Assembly: GCA_038230035.1 (NCBI GenBank) | Contig: JBBRNX010000017.1 | Location: forward strand, 1 to 64,000 | Reading direction: 5' to 3' | Length of the DNA: 64,000 nt | Origin: Gaiella sp038230035 | GTDB taxonomy: Bacteria; Actinomycetota; Thermoleophilia; Gaiellales; Gaiellaceae | In this document: positions 35,450-43,271 of the stretch, one piece after another | Position numbering within the stretch: position 1 is the stretch's first letter | How the letters are laid out: every line of letters begins with the position of its first letter | Notes under the pieces: model-generated | Seen by the model: only the letters and a program-made list of their open reading frames with translations | What the model was told of the DNA's origin: nothing | Databases searched by the model: none | Made by a program: the position numbers and the translations under genes

Positions 35450-36121
35450 GGGTTTCCGCGCGACGTACCAGCCGACGTCGACCGCGTAGACCGGCGCCGG
35501 CGCGAGCGCGCGGACACTGTGTCTCTCCTCCTGGGGCACAGCGGCGAGGTCGAGATACCTCTCGAGTTCCCGCGACTCCCGGGTGACCTCGTTCCGCTCG
35601 ACGACGAGGCCGTTTGTGTCGAGGAAACCTCTGATGTCGGTGTCGGGGAGCAGCCGCTGATGCGAAGAGTCCCGCGCCTGCTCGAAGCGATCGTGCTCGA
35701 GGCGGCGTAGCGGATCGATGTCTCCGAGCTGGTCGACGATGAGGATGCGACCTCCCGGACGGGTCACTCGGGCAAGCTCCGCCACGACGAGCTCGGGTCG
35801 CCGTACGTGGTGGAGCACGCGCGCACAGCCGGCAAGGTCGAACTCGCCGGTCTCGAACGGGAGTGCCGTGGCGTCACCCTCGACGAGGGTGACGTTGGCG
35901 GGCGCGTCGACCCGCCCGGCAGCGAGGAGCTCGGGCGAGGTGTCGACGCCGACCACGTCACGCACATGAGGCGCGAGTGAGAAGGCGAGCGCACCGGCAC
36001 CGCAGCCGGAATCGAGCGCCCGTTCGATTTCGGGGAACGGCGCAAGCAGATGTTCGATTCGTGCGGCGAGCGCCGCTGCACGCTCACGCTGGTGGGCGAG
36101 CCGTACCGACACGGACGTCAC
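35441..36121 (-). CDS. Class I SAM-dependent methyltransferase
   Basis: A 226-residue protein of the UbiE/Methyltransf_11 type. Motif I is ALDSGCGAGALAFSL, the acidic end of strand 2 GVDTSPELL, motif II DLAGCARVLHHVRRPE, and RVTRPGGRILIVD follows. The GTG start overlaps the alr stop by four bases (GTGA), so both are translated together. The substrate cannot be deduced. Confidence 0.88.
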   Translation of the reverse strand: MTSVSVRLAHQRERAAALAARIEHLLAPFPEIERALDSGCGAGALAFSLAPHVRDVVGVDTSPELLAAGRVDAPANVTLVEGDATALPFETGEFDLAGCARVLHHVRRPELVVAELARVTRPGGRILIVDQLGDIDPLRRLEHDRFEQARDSSHQRLLPDTDIRGFLDTNGLVVERNEVTRESRELERYLDLAAVPQEERHSVRALAPAPVYAVDVGWYVARKPLL

Positions 36122-37146
36122 CCGACGACCTCGCGCGTGGCGCGGGCATGGTCAGTTCGCAGACCGCAGATGATCTCGTACGCGATCGTGCCGGCGACGC
36201 GGGCGTGATCCTCGGCCAGGACACCGTCTCCGAGGATCGTCACCGGCTCGCCCTCCGGCAACCGCGAGGGCAACTCGACAGCGAACGCATCCATCGACAC
36301 CGTACCCACGACCCGGCAGCGACGGTCCCCGACGAGCACCTCGGTCCCGGTCAGGTCGCGCCGAAAGCCGTCCGCGTAGCCGACAGGGACGATCCCGATC
36401 CACGTCGGTCGCTGTGCGACGAAGAGCCGGCCATAGCCGGTGCTCTCGCCCGGCGCGAGCTGCTTGACCTGCGCGAGTCGGGACGTCCAGCGAAGCGCGG
36501 GCCGCAATCCGAGGGCTCGTGGATCGTCCCCGAACGGCGACATGCCGTACAGGGCGATGCCGCAGCGAACCGCATCGAAATGCGACCCCGGATAGCCGAG
36601 CGTCGCCGCGCTGTTCGCGAGGTGGCGGGTGAGGTGCGCATAGGCGTCGGTCGCACCGCGAAAGCGGTCGATCTGGAGCCGTGTGAAGTCCGGGTCGTCC
36701 TCGGCGGAGGCGAGGTGGCTCATCAGCCCGACGACGTTCGTCGCGCGGTTCGTTGCACCGTTCGGCAGCTCCGAGAGTCCCCACCGCCCCATCCCGGTGT
36801 CGAGCTTGAGGTGCACGGGCAATCCGTCGGGCACACGACCGTCGGCCACGGCGAGTTCCAAACGAGCCTCGCGCGCGTGCGCGATCTCGTCCGGTGCCGC
36901 CGGACCGAGGACGAGAAGCCGAGCATCGGGGAGAGCCAACCGCAGGTCGAGGGCCTCCGGCACGGTGGCGACGCAGAGAGCGATGGCGCCTGCTTCGAGC
37001 GCCGCTCGGGAGACGTCGGCCGCGCCGTGCCCGTAGCCGTCCGCCTTGACGACGGCCCACAGCTCGGCTCGCTCGAGTTGCTGGCGCAGAAGCTGGACGT
37101 TGTGGCGGATGGCGCCGAGATCGACGGTGAAGCTCGAGCGGCTCAC
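36118..37146 (-). CDS. alr: Alanine racemase
   Basis: Converts L- to D-alanine for peptidoglycan, using PLP. The 342-residue chain has the PLP lysine in AVVKADGYGHG, the GMGRWG and SHLASAEDD segments, GIALYGMSPFG, and the C-terminal barrel with TVSMDAFAVEL. GTG 37146 begins the conserved FTVDLGAIRHN block. The frame is open further upstream to 37251, but those codons run into a large inverted repeat, so they are unlikely to be translated. It lies in a run with nnrDE and acpS. Confidence 0.93.
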   Translation of the reverse strand: MSRSSFTVDLGAIRHNVQLLRQQLERAELWAVVKADGYGHGAADVSRAALEAGAIALCVATVPEALDLRLALPDARLLVLGPAAPDEIAHAREARLELAVADGRVPDGLPVHLKLDTGMGRWGLSELPNGATNRATNVVGLMSHLASAEDDPDFTRLQIDRFRGATDAYAHLTRHLANSAATLGYPGSHFDAVRCGIALYGMSPFGDDPRALGLRPALRWTSRLAQVKQLAPGESTGYGRLFVAQRPTWIGIVPVGYADGFRRDLTGTEVLVGDRRCRVVGTVSMDAFAVELPSRLPEGEPVTILGDGVLAEDHARVAGTIAYEIICGLRTDHARATREVVG

Positions 37147-37170
37147 GTCACTCGCGTCCGGCTCATGCTC

Positions 37171-37272
37171 TGTGGACAACTTGGCACGAAGTTGGCACGA
37201 AGGCCATGTCTCGGGCGGACGTGACCCGGGGACTGTCCCCGTTTGTGCCAAGTTCGTGTCAATTTGTCCACA
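37171..37272. repeat. REP/MITE-like imperfect inverted repeat with inner palindrome
   Basis: Arms of 28 bases (37171-37198 and 37245-37272, outer end TGTGGACAA) match as reverse complements at 25 of 28 positions. The 46-base centre contains the palindrome GGGGACTGTCCCC (37228-37240). This resembles REP or MITE elements mobilised by REP-associated transposases. It fills the gap between the alr start and the stop of the metallo-hydrolase gene at 37276, and could act as a terminator for the latter. No transposase is present in the window. Confidence 0.65.
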
Positions 37273-37275
37273 GCC

Positions 37276-38130
37276 CTAGACCTCAACGGAGAAGCCGTCG
37301 TAGGCGAATGTCAGATCGCGGCCGAGCACGGCCGGCAGCCGCAGTAGATCGTCGTAGCCGAGCTCGTCGACCTCCTCCACATGCGAGAGCACGACACGCT
37401 TCGGGCCGAGCACATCGACCATCTCGAGCGTCTCGAGGAACGTCGCCTCGTAGCGCAGCACAGGGTGATCTTGGTGGAGGCGCCGCTCACCGCTGAACGG
37501 GTCGTACTCGCAGATCCCCATCGGCAGCACAGCGAGATCCGCCCCCCGCACCTCGGTCGGCGGCACCCAGCCGTTCAGCTCGTCCATGGCGAGCAGCAGC
37601 CGGCGCCTCCCCTCCACGAGCTCGAACGCGTAGACATAGTCCTCGGCCAGCCGGAACGGGCGGATCTCCGCGTCGCCCACGAGCACCGATTCGCCATCGC
37701 GCAACTCATGGATGCGGATCCAGCCGCGCTGCTGCATGAACTCGAGGTGCTCCATCCCACCAAGGTAGGTGCGGAAGTCGGCCGCCACTTGCTGCGGCAG
37801 GTAGACGTTCGTAATCTGCTGCCGCTTCGACTCGCGCGGCCAGCCGCGAAAATCACCGTTGCGCGTCTCCCACACGCGCCTCCCCATCGTGTGGTCTGGG
37901 TGCCAGTGCGAGTAGAAGCATGCGGCGATGTCGCCGATTTGCGCGCGATCGAGCTGGAGCTTCGACTCCTCCGGCGTGTCGAAGAGGACGTTCGGGCCGT
38001 GGACGAAGACGCTCGGGCCCGTGCGGGTGTAGGGAAACCCCTTCACCCGAGCCTCGCTGCAGACCCGACACGTGCAACCCGGCCGCGGCGTCGTCGTCGC
38101 GCCGCCCGAACCGAGCACCTCGACCCTCAT
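37276..38130 (-). CDS. MBL-fold metallohydrolase, PhnP-like
   Basis: A 284-residue metallo-beta-lactamase-fold hydrolase. The main metal motif is HWHPDH (CFYSHWHPDHTMG), later ligands lie around MDELNGW and LSHVEE. The N-terminus has GCTCRVCSEAR, matching the zinc-binding cysteine motif of PhnP-like phosphodiesterases. Residues around VETRNGDFRGW are specific to this subgroup. Probably hydrolyses a phosphodiester or related small molecule. The ATG overlaps the stop of nnrDE by four bases. Confidence 0.87.
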   Translation of the reverse strand: MRVEVLGSGGATTTPRPGCTCRVCSEARVKGFPYTRTGPSVFVHGPNVLFDTPEESKLQLDRAQIGDIAACFYSHWHPDHTMGRRVWETRNGDFRGWPRESKRQQITNVYLPQQVAADFRTYLGGMEHLEFMQQRGWIRIHELRDGESVLVGDAEIRPFRLAEDYVYAFELVEGRRRLLLAMDELNGWVPPTEVRGADLAVLPMGICEYDPFSGERRLHQDHPVLRYEATFLETLEMVDVLGPKRVVLSHVEEVDELGYDDLLRLPAVLGRDLTFAYDGFSVEV

Positions 38131-39494
38131 GCGAGCGCCTGCGGGAGAGCGGCCACGACGTCTGATGCGATGAGCCCCGCCTGATGGGGGACGAGTGTCG
38201 CGGCGACGCCGTGCGCGATTGCACCCGTGACAGCCGCGGTCTCGGGTTCGAGCCCCTTGGCGAGGAACGACCCAATGACTCCGGTGAGCACGTCGCCGGT
38301 ACCGGCGGTGGCGAGCGAAGGCGGTCCGGCGTCGGCCACAACCGGATCGCCACCAGGGCCGACCACGATCGTGTCGGCCCCTTTGAGCAGCACGACGGCG
38401 CCGTACCGATCCGCGCAGCTACGAGCGGCTTCGAGCCTGTGCGCATCCACCCACTCAGAGCTCTCACCGAGCAACCGCCCTAGCTCGCCGGCGTGCGGGG
38501 TCAGCACCGTTGGTGCGGCGCGCTCGACGGGTTGCAGCCCGAACAGCGCGTCGGCGTCGACGACCACCGGAATATCGAGTTGCTCGAGGAGCTCACGCAC
38601 AGCCGGATGTACGTGAGTCTCCCGCCCGAGCCCTGGCCCGAGCGCAATCGCATCCGCACGTTCAGCCGCACGAAGGATCGTCTCGACCATGTCGTCGGCT
38701 GAGAACCCGATCTTCACCGGCTCGAGCAGTCGGGCCTCGACGACCGGCAGCACGTCGTGTGGCACGGCAACCGTGACGTAGCCGGCATCCGCTCGGAACG
38801 CCGCCTCGGCAACGAGGCACACCGCGCCGCTCATGCCCCGGGAGCCACCGACGACGAGTACGCGGCCCGCTGTGACCTTCGAGTCCCGCATCCCACGTCG
38901 CGGCACCGAGTCGAGAACGGTCCGCGTGGCATGAAGCACGGCCGTCGATGCAGGCCCGAGCCCGATGTCCGCTACCACCACCCTCCCGGCGTGAAACCGG
39001 CCGGGGGCGACCACGGTCCCGACCTTCAACCCGTGGAACGTGACCGTGACGTTCGCCTGAACGGCGCAGCCCGATACCTCGCCCGTGGACGCATCGACGC
39101 CCGACGGCACATCGACCGCAACAACCGGCACACCGGCGGCGTTGATCCGCTCGATCAGCGCAGCTGCGCCAGACCGCGGTTCACCCCGGAACCCTGTGCC
39201 GAAGAGTGCATCGACGACGACGTCGTAACCCTCCGGAGAGTCGGTCTCCACAGCCTCGCGACCCGCCTCCCGCAAGACGCGGGCGGCGATCCGGCCGTCG
39301 CCGCCGTTCGAGCCGCCGCCGCACACGACCGCGAACCGCCTCGCGGCGGGGAACGTCCGAAGCGTCTCGCGAGCCACGGCCACACCGGCCCGCTCCATCA
39401 GCTCCGGGGCGGTCGCAGGAAATCCGGGATACGAAGCCTCGGCCGCCTGCATCTCGGCCGCGCTGTAGACCGGCTCGTAGGGTTCAGTCTTCAC
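38127..39494 (-). CDS. nnrDE: Bifunctional NAD(P)H-hydrate epimerase / ADP-dependent dehydratase
   Basis: Repairs damaged NAD(P)H hydrates. In the 455-residue fusion the N-terminal epimerase domain (about 1-205; GGGSNGGDGRIAARVL, VDALFGTGF, VDVPSGVD) is followed by the dehydratase domain (about 215-455; VVGGSRGMSGA, LGPGLGRE, LTPHAGELGRLL, and ATAGTGDVLTGVIG near the C-terminus). It overlaps acpS by 11 bases upstream and the MBL gene downstream, forming a tight acpS-nnrDE unit typical of actinobacteria. Confidence 0.95.
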   Translation of the reverse strand: MKTEPYEPVYSAAEMQAAEASYPGFPATAPELMERAGVAVARETLRTFPAARRFAVVCGGGSNGGDGRIAARVLREAGREAVETDSPEGYDVVVDALFGTGFRGEPRSGAAALIERINAAGVPVVAVDVPSGVDASTGEVSGCAVQANVTVTFHGLKVGTVVAPGRFHAGRVVVADIGLGPASTAVLHATRTVLDSVPRRGMRDSKVTAGRVLVVGGSRGMSGAVCLVAEAAFRADAGYVTVAVPHDVLPVVEARLLEPVKIGFSADDMVETILRAAERADAIALGPGLGRETHVHPAVRELLEQLDIPVVVDADALFGLQPVERAAPTVLTPHAGELGRLLGESSEWVDAHRLEAARSCADRYGAVVLLKGADTIVVGPGGDPVVADAGPPSLATAGTGDVLTGVIGSFLAKGLEPETAAVTGAIAHGVAATLVPHQAGLIASDVVAALPQALA

Positions 39495-39846
39495 GGGGAA
39501 GCACGACGGCGATAGCGGCGGCCAGTTCGCGCGAGTGGGTCATCGAGAGATCGATGCGTCCTGCGGCGACACGCTCTGCCCACGCGGCCGTCTCTCCGGA
39601 GAGGCTGACTCCCGGCTTCGGGCGCCCGACGATCTCGATCTCCTTCCACGTGAACAGAACCCCGCAGCCGAGTGCTTTGCCAACCGCCTCCTTTCCTGCG
39701 AAGCGCCCTGCGTAGCTCTCGGCCGGGTTCTTCTTGGAGTCGCAGTAGTGGCGTTCGGCCTCTGTGAAGCAGCGCTCGCGGAACCCCGGCCGGTCGAGCG
39801 CGCGCCGGATCCGCTCGATCTCGATCAGGTCGACTCCGACCTTCAT
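39484..39846 (-). CDS. acpS: Holo-[acyl-carrier-protein] synthase
   Basis: Transfers 4'-phosphopantetheine from CoA to ACP. The 120-residue protein has the metal-binding VGVDLIEIERI at the N-terminus, the CFTEAE segment, and the second motif RFAGKEAVGKALG; SMTHSRELAAA is the conserved C-terminal block. Length is standard. Its ATG is adjacent to the TAG of the HAD gene (TAGATG on the coding strand). Confidence 0.95.
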   Translation of the reverse strand: MKVGVDLIEIERIRRALDRPGFRERCFTEAERHYCDSKKNPAESYAGRFAGKEAVGKALGCGVLFTWKEIEIVGRPKPGVSLSGETAAWAERVAAGRIDLSMTHSRELAAAIAVVLPRED

Positions 39847-40623
39847 CTACTGCGCCCGTTCCAGCCACTCCGGGAACTGCGCGACCGAGCTGACGACGAC
39901 TTCCGGAACGGCCATGTCCCCGTCGAGCTGCTCGGGCCTGAACTTTCCCGTCCTCACGAGCGCCGTGCGCATCCCGAACGACTGCGCGCCGCGGACGTCG
40001 GCCTCGATGTCGTCGGTCACCATCCAGGTCAGCTCCGGCTGCGCCCCGAGCGCGTCGAGCGCGGCCGCGAAGTAGGCGGCGCTCGGCTTTCCTAGCACGG
40101 TGGCGTCGACACCGGTTGCGTACTCGAGCCCCGCGACGAACGCGCCCGCGTCGAGCAGCGGCCCGCGGCTCGTCTGCCACCACTTGTTCTTGTGCAGGCA
40201 GTAGAGCTCGGCTCCCGCCTGGATCTCGCTGAACGCGCGCCCGAGGTTCATGTAGCTGAAGACCTGGTTCGGTTCCGTCGTCTCGTCGCAGCCCCCTATC
40301 AGCACCGCCTCCGCGTCGTGCCCGACGAGCTCGAGTCCGTCGAGATCGGGGACGATGGCCGCCATCACCAGGGCGACGACGCGTTTCCCCGCAAGCTCCC
40401 GTGCAGCTGCGCGCGGGGTCGTCTGGATCTCGTCGTCGGCAAGCTCGAAGCCGAGCGCCCGAAGATCCTCGGCGAGGACGTCGCGCGGTCGCGTCGAGTT
40501 GTTCGTGACGAAGCGAAGAGCGTGGCCGTCGTGACGCAGGCGCGCCACCGCCTCGGGGGCGCCGGGAATCGGCTCGCCGGAGACGTGGAGCACCCCGTCG
40601 ACGTCGAGAAGGATGCACGCCAT
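39847..40623 (-). CDS. HAD-superfamily IIA hydrolase (NagD-like phosphatase)
   Basis: A 258-residue HAD phosphatase with the nucleophile motif LDVDGVLHV, motif II VTNNSTR, the KPSAAYF lysine segment, and motif IV VTDDIEADVRGAQ. It belongs to the NagD/4-nitrophenylphosphatase subgroup (IIA cap). ATG 40623 begins directly before the nucleophile strand; the ORF is open further but would break the normal N-terminus. Substrate unknown. It is transcribed into acpS. Confidence 0.9.
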   Translation of the reverse strand: MACILLDVDGVLHVSGEPIPGAPEAVARLRHDGHALRFVTNNSTRPRDVLAEDLRALGFELADDEIQTTPRAAARELAGKRVVALVMAAIVPDLDGLELVGHDAEAVLIGGCDETTEPNQVFSYMNLGRAFSEIQAGAELYCLHKNKWWQTSRGPLLDAGAFVAGLEYATGVDATVLGKPSAAYFAAALDALGAQPELTWMVTDDIEADVRGAQSFGMRTALVRTGKFRPEQLDGDMAVPEVVVSSVAQFPEWLERAQ

Positions 40624-40685
40624 CGGGCTAGTCTGCCGAATACAGCTGGCCGACACACGCCGGTCGACGCGGACAGGAGGGAACC

Positions 40686-41111
40686 ATGAGCAAGCCTGGC
40701 GAACCGGCTTCGATCCGTGTCACCCGCTCGGTCACGATCCCACTGTCGGAGATCGAGTTTCGCGCCTCACGCTCGAGCGGCCCCGGCGGCCAGCATGCGA
40801 ACACCGCCGACACGCGAATCGAGGCGCGCTTCGATGTCATGACGTCGGAGGCGCTCACGCGCACGCAGAAGCACCGCATCGTTGCGAAGGCGGGCCCGAT
40901 CATCCGCGCGGTCGCCCAGGACGAGCGCAGCCAGCTCCGGAACCGAGAGCTCGCGACAGAGCGACTCGTCCACCGCCTGCGCGAGGCGCTGCACGTCGAT
41001 CGTCACCGCGTCCCGACGAAGCCGACGGTCGGAGCACGCGAGCGGCGGCTGGAGGAGAAGAAGCACCGAGGCGCGATCAAGCGCCTCCGCCACCCCGACA
41101 TCGAGGACTGA
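40686..41111 (+). CDS. arfB: Peptidyl-tRNA hydrolase ArfB (ribosome rescue)
   Basis: A 141-residue release-factor-like protein with the catalytic GGQ motif in RSSGPGGQHANTADTRIEARFDV and a basic C-terminal tail (RERRLEEKKHRGAIKRLR) that would enter the mRNA channel. ArfB hydrolyses peptidyl-tRNA on stalled ribosomes. The length and tail match ArfB rather than a full release factor. The ATG follows an AGGAGGGAACC ribosome binding site. Confidence 0.92.
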   Translation: MSKPGEPASIRVTRSVTIPLSEIEFRASRSSGPGGQHANTADTRIEARFDVMTSEALTRTQKHRIVAKAGPIIRAVAQDERSQLRNRELATERLVHRLREALHVDRHRVPTKPTVGARERRLEEKKHRGAIKRLRHPDIED

Positions 41112-41116
41112 CGGAA

Positions 41117-41602
41117 TTGCCGAGCGTGGGCGTCACCCAGAGAAGGGCGCTGCTGATCATCCTGGTGATCTCGTGCATCGGATCGGTGGCAGTTGGGCGC
41201 TCGCAAGGACGCTGGCACGCCGATCCACTTTCCGCTTCGTCGTCGAGAGCCAAAATCGTGCTCGGGTCCAAGACCTTTACGAGGTTCGGGATCGGTTGGG
41301 GAACCACACGACCCCGCCTTCTGTTCAATGGCGCCGACCCAAGCGGGAGAATCTCGAATCGCCGTTGGAACAGCTGGGGTGGCCCTCAGGCATTCGGGCG
41401 TGGACTCACCTGGGCATTTCGACCTCAGGGCGGCTACTACCCCAGCCCTGTATCGATCGAGCTGCGCGCCTATGGAATTGGCAAGTGCTCGACTGCTGGG
41501 CCTCGCGCATACCTGCATCTCAAGGTACGCGCCGCTTCGCGTCCGGGCGGCACGCTGGGCAAGTGGTCGAGCTATGGCCGCAATATCTGCCGTTACGCCT
41601 AG
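41117..41602 (+). CDS. Hypothetical secreted protein
   Basis: About 161 residues. The N-terminus (VGVTQRRALLIILVISCIGSVAVG) is a signal peptide or anchor. The mature part is rich in Gly, Trp, Arg and Ser (FGIGWGTTRPRLLFNGADPSG; NRRWNSWGGPQAFGRG) with two cysteines. No family recognised. TTG 41117 or GTG 41126 could start it; neither has a strong ribosome binding site. It begins six bases after arfB. Function unknown. Confidence 0.6.
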   Translation: MPSVGVTQRRALLIILVISCIGSVAVGRSQGRWHADPLSASSSRAKIVLGSKTFTRFGIGWGTTRPRLLFNGADPSGRISNRRWNSWGGPQAFGRGLTWAFRPQGGYYPSPVSIELRAYGIGKCSTAGPRAYLHLKVRAASRPGGTLGKWSSYGRNICRYA

Positions 41603-41675
41603 CTCGGATCACGACGGACGACTCGAGCGACTGATCCCTGGCCGCGGTCTCAGCAGCTATCCGTAGGATCGCGGT

Positions 41676-43271
41676 GTGGACGTCCTTGCTCTGACACCGC
41701 TCCTCGCGGAGCTTCCCACCGAGCGAACCCACCTCCTCGACAACCTTGGCCGTATCCGCCGCGACGTCGGGCCGATCACGCCGGAGCTGTCCGACGCGCT
41801 CGCGAACCACATGAACCTGCGCCTCGGCGACGTGCACGAGGTCGTGTCGTTCTACTCGTTCCTCCAGGTGCCCGTGACCACCTACCGCGTTTGCACCGGG
41901 CCGATCTGTGACTGCGCGGGCTCGCGCGCTTTGCTGGAGCGGGACGGCGCGATCGAGGTGCCATGTCTCGGCCATTGCGATCTCGCTCCCGTTGCGACGC
42001 GCGGCGACACGATCTTGCCGCACGGCACTGAACAGCCCGTTACGCACTCAACGAATGACGGGCCGGCGCTCGGGCTCGGTACGAGCGATGCGACGCTCGC
42101 CGGCTACGAGGCGCGCGGTGGGCTCGCTGTCCTACGCACGCTCCCGACCGCCGAACGCATTGTCGAGGAGCTCAAAGCTGCCGGTCTCGCCGGCTACGGC
42201 GGCGCCGGCTTTCCGACGGGGCTGAAGTGGGAATCCCTCCTGCGCGAGCCGGCCCCGCGTGTCCTCGTCGTCAACGCCGACGAGGGTGAGCCGGGGACGA
42301 TCAAGGATCGCTACGTCATGGAACTACGGCCGCACCTGCTCCTCGAAGGGACGCTGATAGCGATGCGCGCCCTCGACTGCCCCGAGGGATACATCTACCT
42401 GCGCGAGGAGTACGCGACAGCGCGCACTCGGCTCCTCACCGCGATCGACGAGTTCCGTGACGCAGGCCTCCTCGACGGCCTCTCGCTCGAGCTCGTCGTC
42501 GGCGCCGGGGCATACATCGCCGGCGAGGAGACCGGGATGCTCGAGTCGATGGAAGGCCGCCGCGCAATGCCCCGCCTCAAGCCGCCGTTCCCGACCCAGT
42601 TCGGGCACCTCGGGCGGCCGACGCTGATCAACAACGTCGAGACGCTCGCCCACATCCCATTCATCGTGCGCGAAGGCGGGGCGACGTGGGCAGCGCTCGG
42701 GCGCGACGGCTCCGCCGGCACGCGCCTGTGGTCGATCTCCGGCGCGGTCGCAAAGCCCGGCTGCTACGAGGCGCCGAACGGGATCACACTCCGCGAGCTG
42801 CTAGATGACTACGCGGGCGGTGCGACCGACGAGATCGGCGCGATCGTCCCCGGCGGCGCCGCGTCGGGGATCCTGCCACCGGACGCGCTCGACGTTCCAC
42901 TCACCCGCGACGCCCTGCGCGAGTACGGCTCCGGCGTCGGCTCGGCAGCAGTCCAGGTGTTCCCGAGCAGCTACCCCGTCCTCCGCCTGCTCTCCGAGAC
43001 GATGCGCTTCTTCGCCGAGGAGTCGTGCCAGAAGTGCACACCGTGCCGCATCGGCAACCGCGCGCTCCACCATCTCTTCGAGCAGCTCGAGCACGGCGAC
43101 GCAGTGATGCCGCGCTGGCAGGTCGACGAGTGGCTGCTCGCGATGGAGAAGACCTCGATCTGCGGCCTGGGCCAGGCGTCGCCGATCCCCGTGCGGAACG
43201 CGATGCGACACTGGCCCGAGCTGTTCGCTCCGCTCGATCAGACAGGAGTCGAGTCGGTACGGTCAGCGTGA
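41676..43271 (+). CDS. Fused NuoE/NuoF-type diaphorase subunit of a NAD-dependent formate dehydrogenase
   Basis: A 531-residue fusion. Residues about 1-130 are NuoE/FdsG-like, with the thioredoxin-fold [2Fe-2S] cysteines VCTGPICDC and CLGHC. About 145-520 are NuoF/FdsB-like: the FMN/NADH site GYGGAGFPTGLKW, VNADEGEPGT, GAGAYIAGEETGM, and the [4Fe-4S] cysteines ESCQKCTPCRIG. It would pass electrons from the catalytic subunit to NAD+ (or the reverse). GTG at 41676 is the start. The stop shares its A with the ATG of the catalytic subunit gene (TGATG), so the two are coupled. In complex I and many Fds systems these are separate genes. Confidence 0.9.
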   Translation: MDVLALTPLLAELPTERTHLLDNLGRIRRDVGPITPELSDALANHMNLRLGDVHEVVSFYSFLQVPVTTYRVCTGPICDCAGSRALLERDGAIEVPCLGHCDLAPVATRGDTILPHGTEQPVTHSTNDGPALGLGTSDATLAGYEARGGLAVLRTLPTAERIVEELKAAGLAGYGGAGFPTGLKWESLLREPAPRVLVVNADEGEPGTIKDRYVMELRPHLLLEGTLIAMRALDCPEGYIYLREEYATARTRLLTAIDEFRDAGLLDGLSLELVVGAGAYIAGEETGMLESMEGRRAMPRLKPPFPTQFGHLGRPTLINNVETLAHIPFIVREGGATWAALGRDGSAGTRLWSISGAVAKPGCYEAPNGITLRELLDDYAGGATDEIGAIVPGGAASGILPPDALDVPLTRDALREYGSGVGSAAVQVFPSSYPVLRLLSETMRFFAEESCQKCTPCRIGNRALHHLFEQLEHGDAVMPRWQVDEWLLAMEKTSICGLGQASPIPVRNAMRHWPELFAPLDQTGVESVRSA

